In this document: piece after piece, positions 50,068 to 59,441 of the stretch | Layout of the letters: the number at the start of each line of letters is the position of its first letter | How positions within the stretch are numbered: the first letter of the stretch is position 1 | NCBI RefSeq assembly: GCF_002906575.1 | Contig: NZ_CP026309.1 | Span: 2,480,001-2,544,000, forward strand | Reading direction: 5' to 3' | Length of the DNA stretch: 64,000 nucleotides | Source of the DNA: Salinigranum rubrum | GTDB taxonomy: Archaea; Halobacteriota; Halobacteria; Halobacteriales; Haloferacaceae | Program-made: the position numbers and the translations under genes | The notes under the pieces: generated by a model | Databases searched by the model: none | Seen by the model: only the letters and a program-made list of their open reading frames with translations | Told to the model about the DNA's origin: nothing

Positions 50068-50685
50068 TCAGTCGGTCCCGATCAGACGGACGACCGTCAG
50101 CGTCTCGAACGGGTACGATTCTTCGACGGCCTTCTCCGCTCCGAACCCTCGCTCGCGGGCGTAGTCGAGGACCGTCTCGTAGCCGGTGAGGCTGCTGACG
50201 AGCAACAGCACGCGTCCGCCGGGCGCGAGCGCGCGGCCGACCGCGTCGAGGAACGGTTCGATGACGTCCCGTCCCGACTCCCCGCCGGAGAGCGCCCGCT
50301 CCATCCAGTCGCCCCAGTCGTTGTCGGGGTCCGTCGGGAGGTACGGGGGGTTGAAGAGGACGACGTCGAACGCGCCGTCGGCGAAGGCCGAGACGAGGTC
50401 CGCGGTCACCACCTCGAACCCCACCCCGCTCTCGTCCGCGAGTGTCCGGGCGTGCTCACGCGCCTGACGGCAGGCGTGGGGGTTGAGGTCCGACGCGACC
50501 ACGTCGGCCCGCGTCTCTCTCGCGACTTCCCCGGCGACCCAGCCCGACCCGGTGCCGACTTCGAGGACCCGGTCCGCGTCCGAGACGCCGTCGACGGCCG
50601 CCCGGGCGAGCAGCGCCGAGTCCTCGGCGGGCTGATAGACGGTGGTTTCGACGCCGCGGCGGGCCGCGAGGTCGTCGCGGGTCAC
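50068..50685 (-). CDS. HemK-type protein methyltransferase
   Basis: This 205-residue SAM-dependent methyltransferase has the class I motif VLEVGTGSGWVAGEVA and the NPPY motif (VVLFNPPYLPTD) of glutamine/adenine N-methyltransferases. It matches archaeal HemK2/Mtq2-type enzymes that methylate release factor aRF1. It overlaps the MscS gene by four bases and ends the L21e-Rpb4-DUF655-KsgA gene string. Confidence 0.9.
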   Translation of the reverse strand: MTRDDLAARRGVETTVYQPAEDSALLARAAVDGVSDADRVLEVGTGSGWVAGEVARETRADVVASDLNPHACRQAREHARTLADESGVGFEVVTADLVSAFADGAFDVVLFNPPYLPTDPDNDWGDWMERALSGGESGRDVIEPFLDAVGRALAPGGRVLLLVSSLTGYETVLDYARERGFGAEKAVEESYPFETLTVVRLIGTD

Positions 50686-51947
50686 TGGCTCTCTCCGTCG
50701 CTGTCGTCATCGTCGTCGCCGCGCTCGTCGCCGGCGCGACCGTCACCGTCGTTCCCTTCGCTGTCGTCGTCGGTCTCGCTCGCGTTCGCATCGACGTCCG
50801 CCCGTCCGCCGTCGGCCTCGGCGGCGACCGTCTCTCGCTCGCCGGCCAGGACCGCTCCCTCGGAGAGTTGGAACCCACCGGTCTCCTCGCGTCCCATGAG
50901 TTCGCGCTGCGGGAAGGGAATCTTGACGCCCTCCTCGTCGAACGCGGTCTTCACCGCGCCCACGACGGCGGTCCGGGTGCGCCACATCCGCCGCGCGCTG
51001 GGGTTGTCGATCCACACCCGCACCCCGAGCACCACCGCCGAGTCGCCGAACTCCTTGACGACCGCCTGTGGCGTCGGGACCCGGAGCACGTTATCCAGGC
51101 CGCGCACCGCGTCGCGGGCGACCTTCGCGGCCTCCCGCGGGTCGGCGTCGTAGTCGACGCCGACGTCGACCTCGATGCGCAGTCGGCCCTTCCGCGAGCG
51201 ATTGATGACGCTCTCGGAGGAGACGACGTCGTTGGGTATCATCACGTACTCGCCGTCGAACGTCTGCATCCGGGTGGTGACGATAGTGATGTCGGTGACG
51301 ATGCCCTCGTGGTCGCCGACCTCGATCCAGTCGCCAATCTCGAACGGGCGGGAGAACATGAGCACGAACCCCGCGAGCAGCGCGCCGAGAGTCTGTCGCG
51401 CCGCGAGACCGACGACGATGCCCAAGAACCCGGCTCCGACGAGGATTCCGCCGAGGTCGACGCCCCAGATGCCGAGCACGAGCGAGCCGGCGATGGTGTA
51501 GAGGGTGACCTGCGAGAGCCGGTAGACGATCTCCCGCTGGTGTTCGGTGATCGCTCGCCGCCCGTCGGAGAGTTCGCGCGTGATGCGACCGACGACGTCG
51601 GTCATGGCGTACGCTGTCACGAAGACGATGAGCCCGAGCACGGCGTTGACGACGCTCTGTGGCCCGAGGCCGTACGACTGGACCTCCTCGAAGAGCGGAC
51701 CGGTGAGTCCCCAGACCGCGATGACGAGGAGGCCGCCGCCGAACGTCGTCAGGAGGCTCACGCCCGAGAGCAGGAGGTGTCGCCACGTGTTCGGTATCCG
51801 GTCGCTCTCGTCGCTGCGGGTGTGGAGGTAGTCGGTGACCCGCCAGGTCGCCGCGACGACCAGCAGCGTCACGAGCGTGACGGCCACCTTCTCGGGGAGC
51901 GTCGGAACGAGCGAGTCGATGCCGGTCGTCTGGAGCGGGAGCATCAC
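50682..51947 (-). CDS. Mechanosensitive channel of MscS family
   Basis: This 421-residue channel has about four N-terminal helices. The pore helix region is GFLGIVVGLAARQTLGALLAGFVLMFSRPFEIGDWIEVGDHEG, the diagnostic MscS segment. A beta domain and a cytoplasmic alpha/beta part follow, and a very acidic Asp/Ser tail. It overlaps both neighbours (ATGA with HemK, four bases with KsgA), so it is translationally embedded in a ribosome-maturation operon. Confidence 0.92.
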   Translation of the reverse strand: MMLPLQTTGIDSLVPTLPEKVAVTLVTLLVVAATWRVTDYLHTRSDESDRIPNTWRHLLLSGVSLLTTFGGGLLVIAVWGLTGPLFEEVQSYGLGPQSVVNAVLGLIVFVTAYAMTDVVGRITRELSDGRRAITEHQREIVYRLSQVTLYTIAGSLVLGIWGVDLGGILVGAGFLGIVVGLAARQTLGALLAGFVLMFSRPFEIGDWIEVGDHEGIVTDITIVTTRMQTFDGEYVMIPNDVVSSESVINRSRKGRLRIEVDVGVDYDADPREAAKVARDAVRGLDNVLRVPTPQAVVKEFGDSAVVLGVRVWIDNPSARRMWRTRTAVVGAVKTAFDEEGVKIPFPQRELMGREETGGFQLSEGAVLAGERETVAAEADGGRADVDANASETDDDSEGNDGDGRAGDERGDDDDDSDGESQ

Positions 51948-52786
51948 CGATACTCGGCGGCGAGGTTCGTCAGGGCGGCGAACTCACCCGGGGTGAGCGA
52001 ACCGGGACGCTTCGCGAGCAGTTCTTCGGGAGCCGCCTCGACGACAGCGGAGCCGTCCGAGATACCCGAGATGTGCGTCGTGTTCCGGATGGCGTTCCGC
52101 ACGGTCTTGCGTCGCTGGGTGAACAGCGCCTTGACGAAGTCGAAGAAGAACGATTCGTCCGCGACGGTGTACTCGGGGTCGCGCGGCGCCGTCCGGACGA
52201 CCGCGCTCTCGACCGCCGGGGCCGGGGCGAACGCCTCGCGAGGGACGCGCTCGACGAGTTCGACGTCGGCGTAGTGCTGCGCCCCGACCGAGAGCCGACC
52301 GTACTCGCTCGTCCCCGGGTCGGCCGCCATTCGCTCGGCGAACTCGAACTGGAACATCAACACGAGGGGCTTCCCCCGGGGGAGGAGTCGGAACGCGATT
52401 TCCGAGGAGATACCGTAGGGGAGGTTCGAGACGCACGCCGAGAAGTCGGGGAGTTCCACCGAGAGGGCGTCGCCCTCGAGGACGGTCAGCCGGCCCGATT
52501 CGACCTCCTCGGCGAACTCCTCGCGGAGGAACGCAGCCAGGTCGGCGTCGCGTTCGACGACCGTCACGCGGTCACCGAGGGCGAGCAGGCGGTCGGTGAG
52601 CGCCCCCGTTCCGCCGCCGATTTCGAGGAGGTGGCTCGTGTCCGTCTCCCGGGAGAGATAGCTCGGAATCCGGTCGAGTACCCGGTCGTCGACGAGGAAG
52701 TGCTGGTCGCGGTCCGGGTCGCCGCGGACCCCGGCCCGGCGAATGAGCCGGTCGGGGTCGCGACGGCCGGTGCCGTCCGTGTTCAT
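51944..52786 (-). CDS. ksgA: 16S rRNA dimethyladenosine transferase KsgA
   Basis: This 280-residue enzyme dimethylates two adjacent adenosines near the 3' end of 16S rRNA. The motifs are QHFLVDDRVLDRI, LEIGGGTGALTDRLL, and SNLPYGISSEIAFRLL (NLPY). I use the ATG at 52786. It overlaps MscS and follows DUF655. Confidence 0.95.
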   Translation of the reverse strand: MNTDGTGRRDPDRLIRRAGVRGDPDRDQHFLVDDRVLDRIPSYLSRETDTSHLLEIGGGTGALTDRLLALGDRVTVVERDADLAAFLREEFAEEVESGRLTVLEGDALSVELPDFSACVSNLPYGISSEIAFRLLPRGKPLVLMFQFEFAERMAADPGTSEYGRLSVGAQHYADVELVERVPREAFAPAPAVESAVVRTAPRDPEYTVADESFFFDFVKALFTQRRKTVRNAIRNTTHISGISDGSAVVEAAPEELLAKRPGSLTPGEFAALTNLAAEYR

Positions 52787-52839
52787 TATCACACCCTTCG
52801 TCCCGGCGGGCCTAAAGTCTGTTATTCGGCCGTCGTCGA

Positions 52840-53460
52840 CTACGACTCGGCGTCGCGCCGCACGAACGCTTTGTACTTGAGGTCGTCGTCACGGAGTTCC
52901 GACATGATCCGTTCGGCGAGGATGTCCTTCGGGTTGTGCAGGCCCGAGATGCGGTCTTCGAGGTCCTCGAAGCTCTCGAACGGACCCCGCTTCCGCTCGT
53001 CGAGGATGTTGTTGCGGAGTTTCTTGCCGATTCCCGGCAGGAGGTTCAGTTGGTGGAGGCGGATGGTGATGGGCTGGGCGTCGTTGTAGAAGCCGACGAA
53101 CCGCGACTCGTGTTCGGCGAGTACCTCGTCGACGACGTACTCCAGTTCGGAGAGCGCGGTGTTCGAGAGGGCGTCGTACTCGATGTCGCGGAGTTCCTCG
53201 ACGGCCACGCGTTCGTCCGCGGGGCCGAGGACGACACGGTCGCCGATGCTCACGTCGGCGTCGTCCGCGAGTCTGAGTTCGACGAGGCGGAAGTCCTCCT
53301 CGCCGAGCGCGTACGCCAACGGCGATTTCTTGTACCGTGGGCGGTCGTCATCGGTGCGACCGTGCGGCAACACGTCGAGAACGACGGCCATACGCAGCGT
53401 GCTCTCCTCCGTCTCGTCGCCGGCCGCGTCGACTGCGTCGCCGCTCTCGCTGGTGGTCAT
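52840..53460 (-). CDS. DUF655 family nucleic-acid-binding protein
   Basis: This 206-residue protein has the DUF655 arrangement: an OB-like first part (AVVLDVLPHG...VSIGDRVVLGP) and a helix-hairpin-helix segment (QLNLLPGIGKKLRNNILDERKRGPFESFEDLEDRI). It is found next to L21e, Rpb4 and KsgA across archaea and likely binds RNA or DNA in ribosome biogenesis or transcription. No reaction is established. Confidence 0.9.
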   Translation of the reverse strand: MTTSESGDAVDAAGDETEESTLRMAVVLDVLPHGRTDDDRPRYKKSPLAYALGEEDFRLVELRLADDADVSIGDRVVLGPADERVAVEELRDIEYDALSNTALSELEYVVDEVLAEHESRFVGFYNDAQPITIRLHQLNLLPGIGKKLRNNILDERKRGPFESFEDLEDRISGLHNPKDILAERIMSELRDDDLKYKAFVRRDAES

Positions 53461-53590
53461 ACACAACTCTATGCTGACAGATTATTTAAATCGTTGGCAC
53501 CGAGAGAGCCAGCGTATTCTCGCCGTGTGGCGGTCGTCGCCGTCGTTCGTCTCCGGGGGCCGAAGGCCCGGATTCGAGACGAGCGCCGAG

Positions 53591-53947
53591 TCAGGCGTAC
53601 TTGGCGACGACGTTGAGAATCTCGTCGAGTTCGTCGCCCGAGAGCGCGTAGCGCTGCTGAGCGTAGACCGCGCGGAGTTCGTCGCGCGACTGGGGGAGCA
53701 GGTCGGCGATCTTGAACGCCGTCGCCTCGTCGACCTTCTCCAGTTCGAGGAGTTCCTCGGCGAGCGCGCGCGAGTCCTCGGGGTCGAGAAAGGCGAATCG
53801 GTTGACGTGCTCGATGGCGCGGGCCAGTTCGTACCGGACCTCGCGCTCCTCGTCGGCCGCGCGTTCGGCCTCGACCTCTTCGAGGAGCCGCTTCACCTCC
53901 GACGTCGTGAGGAACTCCTCGCCGAGCTTCTCTTTGAAGATGGTCAT
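53591..53947 (-). CDS. rpoF: RNA polymerase subunit Rpo4/Rpb4
   Basis: This 118-residue protein is the archaeal Rpb4-type subunit that, with Rpo7, forms the polymerase stalk. KVDEATAFKIADLLPQSRDELRAVYAQQRY is typical. It lies directly after rpl21e with no gap between stop and start. Confidence 0.95.
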   Translation of the reverse strand: MTIFKEKLGEEFLTTSEVKRLLEEVEAERAADEEREVRYELARAIEHVNRFAFLDPEDSRALAEELLELEKVDEATAFKIADLLPQSRDELRAVYAQQRYALSGDELDEILNVVAKYA

Positions 53948-54238
53948 CTACTTCTGTGCGCGGAGGTGCGCCGGGCGCGTGATGAGCGTCTTCGTCTTCC
54001 CGCCGTCGGTGATCTCGACCTTGAACGAGCGGCCCTGCTTCCCGACGACCTCACCCGTGTGCCCGCTGAAGCGCGGGTGGAAGCGACCCTTCCGGACGCT
54101 GGGGTCGATCTTCAGGTGGACCTTCTGCCCGACCTCGTACTCCTGAATCGCTCGCTGTGGCGGCGACGTGCCACGCTCTCGGGGTTTGTTCTTGAGTTTG
54201 TTCCGCGTCCCCTTCATCGGACCGTTGGAACTCGGCAT
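53948..54238 (-). CDS. rpl21e: Ribosomal protein L21e
   Basis: This 96-residue large-subunit protein has [18 protein letters not shown] and [33 protein letters not shown], diagnostic of L21e. The start is the ATG at 54238. It heads the rpl21e-rpoF-DUF655-ksgA-mscS-hemK string. AT-rich sequence at 54249-54280 is the likely promoter. Confidence 0.96.
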   Translation of the reverse strand: MPSSNGPMKGTRNKLKNKPRERGTSPPQRAIQEYEVGQKVHLKIDPSVRKGRFHPRFSGHTGEVVGKQGRSFKVEITDGGKTKTLITRPAHLRAQK

Positions 54239-54386
54239 AGTCGTGGAACGTACTACTTCTGACGGCGTTATAAAAGACACGTTCCCGTCCGCGCACGGCA
54301 ACGCGGCACACAGCCCGGAGGCCGATGGTTCTCACCCGATGCCACTCGTGGCAAAGCATATCAGGCTCCGCGGACCACTCTCTCCC

Positions 54387-54683
54387 ATGAGTCAGGAAGC
54401 CCCGACGGTCACCGACGTCTCACGCGCCGAGGAGACGAACTCGCCGGTCGAGGCGGAAGACGAGACGGAGATGGCGGTCGAGTCCGCTCACGAGGCAGAA
54501 GCGGCCGACTTTGGACCCGGCGCGAGCGAGGGCGGGTTCGCCGTCCGCTTCGGCTCCGGGTTCGCCGCCGGAATGCTTTTCGGGGGCGTCGTCGGTATCC
54601 TCCTCAACTCGCTCCCGCTGGCGATGTTCGGGGGGTTCATCCTCGGGACGCTCGTCGGCACCGTCCTCGCGGCGCGGGCCTGA
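54387..54683 (+). CDS. Small membrane protein with glycine-rich hairpin
   Basis: This 98-residue protein has an acidic N-terminal half and two close Gly-rich helices (FAAGMLFGGVVGILLNSLPLAMFGGFILGTLVGTVLAA). The repeated small-x3-small pattern resembles a glycine zipper, suggesting oligomerisation in the membrane. No known family or function. Confidence 0.6.
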   Translation: MSQEAPTVTDVSRAEETNSPVEAEDETEMAVESAHEAEAADFGPGASEGGFAVRFGSGFAAGMLFGGVVGILLNSLPLAMFGGFILGTLVGTVLAARA

Positions 54684-54737
54684 GAGCGCCGAAGCCGAGG
54701 CTCGCCGGACGGAAAACCGCGAGAAGCGAACTGTCGT

Positions 54738-55004
54738 TCAGATACGGCCGACGTTCTCGACGGAGACGCTCTCGACGCCGTCGACGCCCATGAACGCCTC
54801 TTCGACCGCTTCGGTTCCGCCGGCGTCGTCGGGGACGATGACCGTCGGGAGGAGCGCGACGAGGCCGAACGCGACGTTGTCGCGCTCGAACCCGTTGATG
54901 CGCGCGCCCTCGGGCAGGGACTCCTCGAGACGCTCCTGGAGCGCGTCGAGGTCGATGTCGGGGCTGTTCGGCATGACCTTGATCTTGGCGGCTACTTTTC
55001 CCAT
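54738..55004 (-). CDS. Translation elongation factor aEF-1beta
   Basis: This 88-residue GDP/GTP exchange factor for aEF-1alpha has [22 protein letters not shown] and [17 protein letters not shown], then the [21 protein letters not shown] end, all typical. It is encoded nine bases after a zinc-ribbon gene, the usual haloarchaeal pair. Confidence 0.96.
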   Translation of the reverse strand: MGKVAAKIKVMPNSPDIDLDALQERLEESLPEGARINGFERDNVAFGLVALLPTVIVPDDAGGTEAVEEAFMGVDGVESVSVENVGRI

Positions 55005-55012
55005 TGTTGTAG

Positions 55013-55198
55013 TCAGGGACCTCGGAACCCACAGTCGGGACACTCGTAGAGGTTGCTCTGCTTGCGGCACTTCGCGCAGCGGGAGATCTCCTGGCCGCAG
55101 TCCGGACACTTGAACGTCGCGGCGCTCATGCCGGCGATGTTGATGCCACAGGACACGCACTGTCGGGCGTGCCGCCGCTCTGGCTCGCTCTCGCTCAT
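55013..55198 (-). CDS. HVO_2753-type zinc-ribbon protein
   Basis: This 61-residue protein has four CPxCG-like knuckles: [26 protein letters not shown] and CPDCGFRG. It should bind two zinc ions. The Haloferax homologue HVO_2753 has a solved two-zinc fold and affects swarming and biofilm. It is just upstream of aEF-1beta in one transcript. Confidence 0.93.
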   Translation of the reverse strand: MSESEPERRHARQCVSCGINIAGMSAATFKCPDCGQEISRCAKCRKQSNLYECPDCGFRGP

Positions 55199-55280
55199 AC
55201 ACCAACGAACCCGGGCGTCACGTTTAACGGTTGTCTTTCGACCGCCGTCTCGTTCTTTGGCACTCTCCTCCACGCGCCGC

Positions 55281-56522
55281 TCACCCCACCGCGAGCGGCA
55301 CCGCGAGGACGCCCATGAGGTGGACGCGGCGGACGCCCAGTCGAACCGGCAGGAGACCGACCACGCCGGCCGCGACGAGCACCACGACGCCCTCGACGCC
55401 CGCGAAGAGTCCCGAGAGGAGACAGAGCAGGCCACAGGCGACGAGGCTCGTCAGCCGCGGACCCACCCGACCGGCGGCGACGAGGTACCGGTCGCCGAGC
55501 GCGGGGACTAGGACGGCCGAGACGACGCCGGCGACGACTGTCGCGGCGAGGAGCGTCGAGAGCGGCGGCGGACCGACCTCCCGGAGAGCGACCGTCACGC
55601 CCGTTCGGGGCGCGTCGAGCGCGACCAGCGAGAAGAGCGCGAAGACCGCCGTCGCCGTGTTCGCCCCGCTCGTCGCAACGACGTACGTGCGGTCGGGCGC
55701 GTCCCGGCCGGCGAACGGCAGCGCGAGCGTCGCGGCGACGCCCGCCGACACGCCCGGGAGATACCCCACGAGTCCGCCACCGGCGACACCGGCAGCGGCG
55801 GCACGGCCGACCGTCCACGGCCCGGCCGCGAGTGCCGTGCCCTCTTGCGGCGGGACGCCGCCGCCGCGGGCAGCGTCGACGAGGACGGGCACGCCGAACA
55901 GCCCACCGAACAGCGGCGTGAGCACGCCGCCGACCGAGACGAGGCCGTCGAACGGCCGGTCGAGCGTCGCCAGCCCGAGCGCGCCCGAGAGGACGACGAG
56001 AAACGCGGCCGCGACCATCCGCCACGGGCGGCGCTCGGACAGCACGAGCAGTCCGAACACGCCCGCGAGGACCAGTGGCAGCGACGCGGTCAGGAGCGTC
56101 TCGTGCCGGCGGACGAGCGCCGTCAACGGTACGGCGACGGGCAACGCGACGAGGAGCGCCCCGCCGCTGCCGAGCGCGGAGAGCCTGAGCGCCTCTCGTC
56201 CCCGGCCACCGAGAACGAGTCGGTGTCCGGGAAGCGACCCGGCGGCCATCGCGGCGTCGGGGACGCCGAGCGCGAGCGCCGGCACCACGTCGAGGAACGT
56301 GTGGGTGACTCCGGCGGCGAGCACGGCGCACGCGACGCCCGTCGACGGCCCCGAGAGCGTCGGCGCCGTCGCCGCCAGGAGGAGCGCGAAGGCGTTGGCG
56401 TGGACGCCCGGCACGAGTCCGGAGACCGTTCCGAGGGCGACGCCTGCCAGGGTGTACGCGAGGAGCGTGCCCGCGCGCTCGAACGGCAGCGAGAGGGCGA
56501 CGGTGAGAACGGCTCCAGCCAT
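55281..56522 (-). CDS. TctA/DUF112-like membrane transporter
   Basis: This 413-residue protein has about 10-12 helices with many Gly and Pro residues, and the segments [17 protein letters not shown] and [20 protein letters not shown]. These paired PGxxA loops recall the TctA permease of tripartite tricarboxylate transporters. No TctB or TctC gene is nearby. Haloarchaeal stand-alone TctA-like proteins are known but unassigned. Confidence 0.75.
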   Translation of the reverse strand: MAGAVLTVALSLPFERAGTLLAYTLAGVALGTVSGLVPGVHANAFALLLAATAPTLSGPSTGVACAVLAAGVTHTFLDVVPALALGVPDAAMAAGSLPGHRLVLGGRGREALRLSALGSGGALLVALPVAVPLTALVRRHETLLTASLPLVLAGVFGLLVLSERRPWRMVAAAFLVVLSGALGLATLDRPFDGLVSVGGVLTPLFGGLFGVPVLVDAARGGGVPPQEGTALAAGPWTVGRAAAAGVAGGGLVGYLPGVSAGVAATLALPFAGRDAPDRTYVVATSGANTATAVFALFSLVALDAPRTGVTVALREVGPPPLSTLLAATVVAGVVSAVLVPALGDRYLVAAGRVGPRLTSLVACGLLCLLSGLFAGVEGVVVLVAAGVVGLLPVRLGVRRVHLMGVLAVPLAVG

Positions 56523-56759
56523 CGTACCCCGGGATGGCCTCGTTTTCGTATTTGAAGGCTCGTGTCGGTGTCGAGAGAGAGCGGTCGTCTACAGCCTCAC
56601 CGAGACCACACGACCGACTCGATGTACATTCTCCGAGCCCTCGCCACGACACGCTCACACCGAACATCGATGCAGCCACCGCTCACGAGCCAGGTCGTCG
56701 AAAGAAATCGTGGGTCGTCTGCGACGCGAGGCCGGCAGTGAACGAGGGAGAACCCGCGT

Positions 56760-57101
56760 TCAGCCGAAGAGTTCGCCGAGGCCCTCGCCGCCGGCGTCGT
56801 CGTCCTCGTCTTCCTCTTCTTCCTCGGCCGCTTCGGCCTCGTCGGCCTCGTCGCCGCCGTCCTCGTCGTCGTCGTCGTCGGAGCCGCCGGCACCGCCGGC
56901 AGCGCCGCCGGCCGCGGTGGGCGCGGCGGCGGCCGTCTCGATGGCCTCCTCGATGTCGACGTCCTCCAGCGCGGCGACGAGCGCCTTGACGCGGGACTGC
57001 TCGACGTCGACGCCGGCGGCTTCGAGAACCGACGTGATGTTGTCTTCGTTGATCTCTTCGCCCGATTCGTTCAGGATGAGTGCTGCGTAAACGTATTCCA
57101 T
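56760..57101 (-). CDS. rpl12: Ribosomal stalk protein L12 (P1/P2 type)
   Basis: This 113-residue protein starts [22 protein letters not shown] and has an Ala/Gly hinge, an Asp/Glu run, and the conserved end GEGLGELFG that binds translation GTPases. It sits 20 bases after L10. Confidence 0.96.
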   Translation of the reverse strand: MEYVYAALILNESGEEINEDNITSVLEAAGVDVEQSRVKALVAALEDVDIEEAIETAAAAPTAAGGAAGGAGGSDDDDDEDGGDEADEAEAAEEEEEDEDDDAGGEGLGELFG

Positions 57102-57121
57102 TGTGTTGTCCTCGTGAGTGG

Positions 57122-58171
57122 TTATCCGAACATCGCACCGAGGCCGTCCGCGCCGTCGTCCTCGTCGTCGTCGTCGTCGACGTCGTCGGCAGCGTCGGCT
57201 TCGGCGTCGGTGTCGTCCGTGTCTTCGTCGTCCGATCCGTCCGTCTCCGTCTCCGTGTCAGGGGAGGCAGCCGGTGCGGTCGCACCGCGCAGTTCCTCCG
57301 GGAGCGCGTCCTCGTCGTCGATGAGCGCGGCGAGCGACCGCAGTTGAGAGTCCGCGCGCCGGACGAGGTCCGGCATGAGCTCCTCGTCCTCGATGGCGGC
57401 CTGCAGGCCGACCGACTTGGCCTCGCCCGCACCCTTCGCCAGCAGCGTGCCGACCGTCCGCGACGTCGGGTAGACCGCGTTGACGGAGAGGTTCCGTCCG
57501 GCGGCGGCCGCGCTCTCGATGTCGGCGCGGTACTCGTCGACGTCGATGGCGAGTTCGTCGGGCTCGAAGAGGACGCCCTCGGAGAAGACGGCTCGCAGGT
57601 CGAGTCCGACTTCCTTGGGCTCGATGCCGAGCTCCGAGAGGACGTTCGCCAGCTCCGCGGAGACGACTTCGCCCTCCGAGAGGACGGTCGAGTCCTCGGT
57701 GACCTTGATCGAGCCGTCCATGATGCGCGCCGACGCGCCCACCTGCTGGAGTTCGCCCACGAAGGGACCCGGGTCGACGCCCGTGTCGCCCTCGGGGATG
57801 ACGACGTCGTTCGGAGCGACTTCGCCCGCGTTGATCGGTGCGGGCGTCTTCGAGGCCTCGAGCTGCTTGAAGAGGCCGAACGGGTTGTCGTCCGTCCCGA
57901 TGAGCGCAACCTCGCCGGCGACGTACTCGTTGAGCTGTTCGAGGCCGTCGTCGACCTCGTCGAGCGCGCGCTCCATGAGCGTGTTCCGGCTCATCCGCAC
58001 CGCGGCCTTGCCGTGGAGGTCCGCGCGCATGTTCTGCAGCTGCCGCGAGGGGATGCCCGTCACGCGGACGACCCCCACCGACTGGTAGGAGTCGACGAAC
58101 TCGACGAGCTCGTCGACCTCCTCCTGTTTCCACTGCGGGATGGTCTCGGTCTTCCGTGCGTCGGTGCTCAT
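57122..58171 (-). CDS. rpl10: Ribosomal protein L10 (P0)
   Basis: This 349-residue stalk base protein has the rRNA-binding N-terminal domain ([40 protein letters not shown]), the spine helices, and the same acidic C-terminal tip as L12 (ADGLGAMFG). Its ATG overlaps the L1 stop by one base (TGATG). Confidence 0.96.
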   Translation of the reverse strand: MSTDARKTETIPQWKQEEVDELVEFVDSYQSVGVVRVTGIPSRQLQNMRADLHGKAAVRMSRNTLMERALDEVDDGLEQLNEYVAGEVALIGTDDNPFGLFKQLEASKTPAPINAGEVAPNDVVIPEGDTGVDPGPFVGELQQVGASARIMDGSIKVTEDSTVLSEGEVVSAELANVLSELGIEPKEVGLDLRAVFSEGVLFEPDELAIDVDEYRADIESAAAAGRNLSVNAVYPTSRTVGTLLAKGAGEAKSVGLQAAIEDEELMPDLVRRADSQLRSLAALIDDEDALPEELRGATAPAASPDTETETDGSDDEDTDDTDAEADAADDVDDDDDEDDGADGLGAMFG

Positions 58172-58809
58172 CAGGCGCGCACCTCCACGGAGGGACCCAT
58201 CGTCGTCTTGACGTAGATGCCGTCGATGTTGAGGGGGCCCTTCTCGAGGTTCGCTTCGAGTCGACGCACGATGACGTCGATGTTCTCGGCGATTTCGTCG
58301 GCCGTCATGTCCTCGGCACCGACGCGCGTGTGGAACGTGCGGCGGTCACGAGACCGGAGCTGAACGGTGTTCTTCATTCGGTTGACGGTCTCGACGACGT
58401 CGTCGTCGGGCTGCAGCGGCGTCGGCATCTTGCCGCGCGGCCCGAGGACGGTCCCGAGGTATCGACCGATATCTTGCATCATCGACGCCTCGGCAACGAA
58501 GAAATCCGTTTCGTTGGCGAGGTCCTTCGCGGCGTCAGTATCGTCGCCGAGGTCTTCGAGGTCGTCCCCCGAGAGAACCTGGTCAGCGACGTCTTCGGCA
58601 CGCAGCGCCGTCTCGCCGGACGCGAACACCACGATCTTGGTGTCCTGTCCGGTCCCAGCAGGGAGGACGACGCTCTCGTCGACGCGGTTCGCCGGGTCGT
58701 TGAGGTCTAAGTCGCGCAGATTGATGGCGAGGTCGACCGTCTCGCGGAAGTTGCGAGGCGGCGCCTCATCCAGTGCGCGTGAGACTGCTTCGACTATCGT
58801 ATCTGCCAT
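58171..58809 (-). CDS. rpl1: Ribosomal protein L1
   Basis: This 212-residue protein has [20 protein letters not shown] and [19 protein letters not shown], typical of archaeal L1. It also represses its own mRNA in archaea by binding a leader structure, and a suitable leader exists upstream. GGAGGTGA (58813-58820) lies four bases before the ATG. Confidence 0.97.
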   Translation of the reverse strand: MADTIVEAVSRALDEAPPRNFRETVDLAINLRDLDLNDPANRVDESVVLPAGTGQDTKIVVFASGETALRAEDVADQVLSGDDLEDLGDDTDAAKDLANETDFFVAEASMMQDIGRYLGTVLGPRGKMPTPLQPDDDVVETVNRMKNTVQLRSRDRRTFHTRVGAEDMTADEIAENIDVIVRRLEANLEKGPLNIDGIYVKTTMGPSVEVRA

Positions 58810-58903
58810 TATTCACCTCCGTAGTACGCAGGATCTGCTCCTACGGGTCAGTGAAACAGGCGATGCCTGTCTCACCGGAAGTGGGTGGATGCGAGACTTA
58901 AAC
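58810..58903 (-). promoter_or_regulatory. rpl1-rpl10-rpl12 promoter and L1-binding leader
   Basis: Read on the minus strand, TTTAAGT at 58897-58903 is the TATA-like box, so transcription should begin near 58875. That is where an 11-bp hairpin starts: GTGAGACAGGC (58865-58875) pairs with GCCTGTTTCAC (58851-58861, one G-U) around the loop ATC. The preceding GG gives GGTGAGA, as in known L1 sites on 23S rRNA and archaeal mRNA. GGAGGTGA follows before the start. Confidence 0.65.
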
Positions 58904-59042
58904 CCGTCGAAGCTGTGGCGCGTGAAAAACCCGATTTCCGCGGGTACGGGCCGTGACAGCGACCCACAGGGGGAGCGGTCTGAGCCCGGCCGGGTGCGCG
59001 CGACCCACCACCCTTTTGCAGCGGGTCCGATCACCGTCTGTC

Positions 59043-59348
59043 ATGGAGGAACAACGACGAGTGGCGGCGTTCGTCGAGCGACACGACATAGAGGCGCCGC
59101 CCGCGTTCCGCCTTCTGGACCTGGTGTCCGAACTCGGCGAGGTGGCGAAGAACGCGACCGAGTCGACCGACTACGGCGACGACCCCGAGGCGCTCACGCT
59201 CGACTCGGACGAGGTGGGCGACGTCCTCTTCGCGCTGCTCGCGCTCGCCGACTCGGCCGACATCGACGCGGGCGACGCGCTCGACGAGGCGCTCGCGAAG
59301 TACGAGCGTCGGATCGCGGAGAACGACACGCCCGCGTCGGGCGAGTAG
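59043..59348 (+). CDS. MazG-like nucleotide pyrophosphohydrolase
   Basis: This 101-residue protein has the helical MazG pattern with acidic metal ligands (LLDLVSELGEVAKNATEST, then DEVGDVLFALLALADSADID), the E-x3-E...E/D-x2-D set. It should hydrolyse NTPs or dNTPs to monophosphates, perhaps as house cleaning. It lies on the opposite strand to the ribosomal genes, upstream of an inositol-phosphatase-family gene. Confidence 0.85.
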   Translation: MEEQRRVAAFVERHDIEAPPAFRLLDLVSELGEVAKNATESTDYGDDPEALTLDSDEVGDVLFALLALADSADIDAGDALDEALAKYERRIAENDTPASGE

Positions 59349-59441
59349 CGCCGACCGGGGAGCGCGAGCGCGGCCGACCACGCACAACCTGCCCGACCGA
59401 CGAACCGCACCTTCTTTTCTCGCTGCCGAGCACGACCGGAC

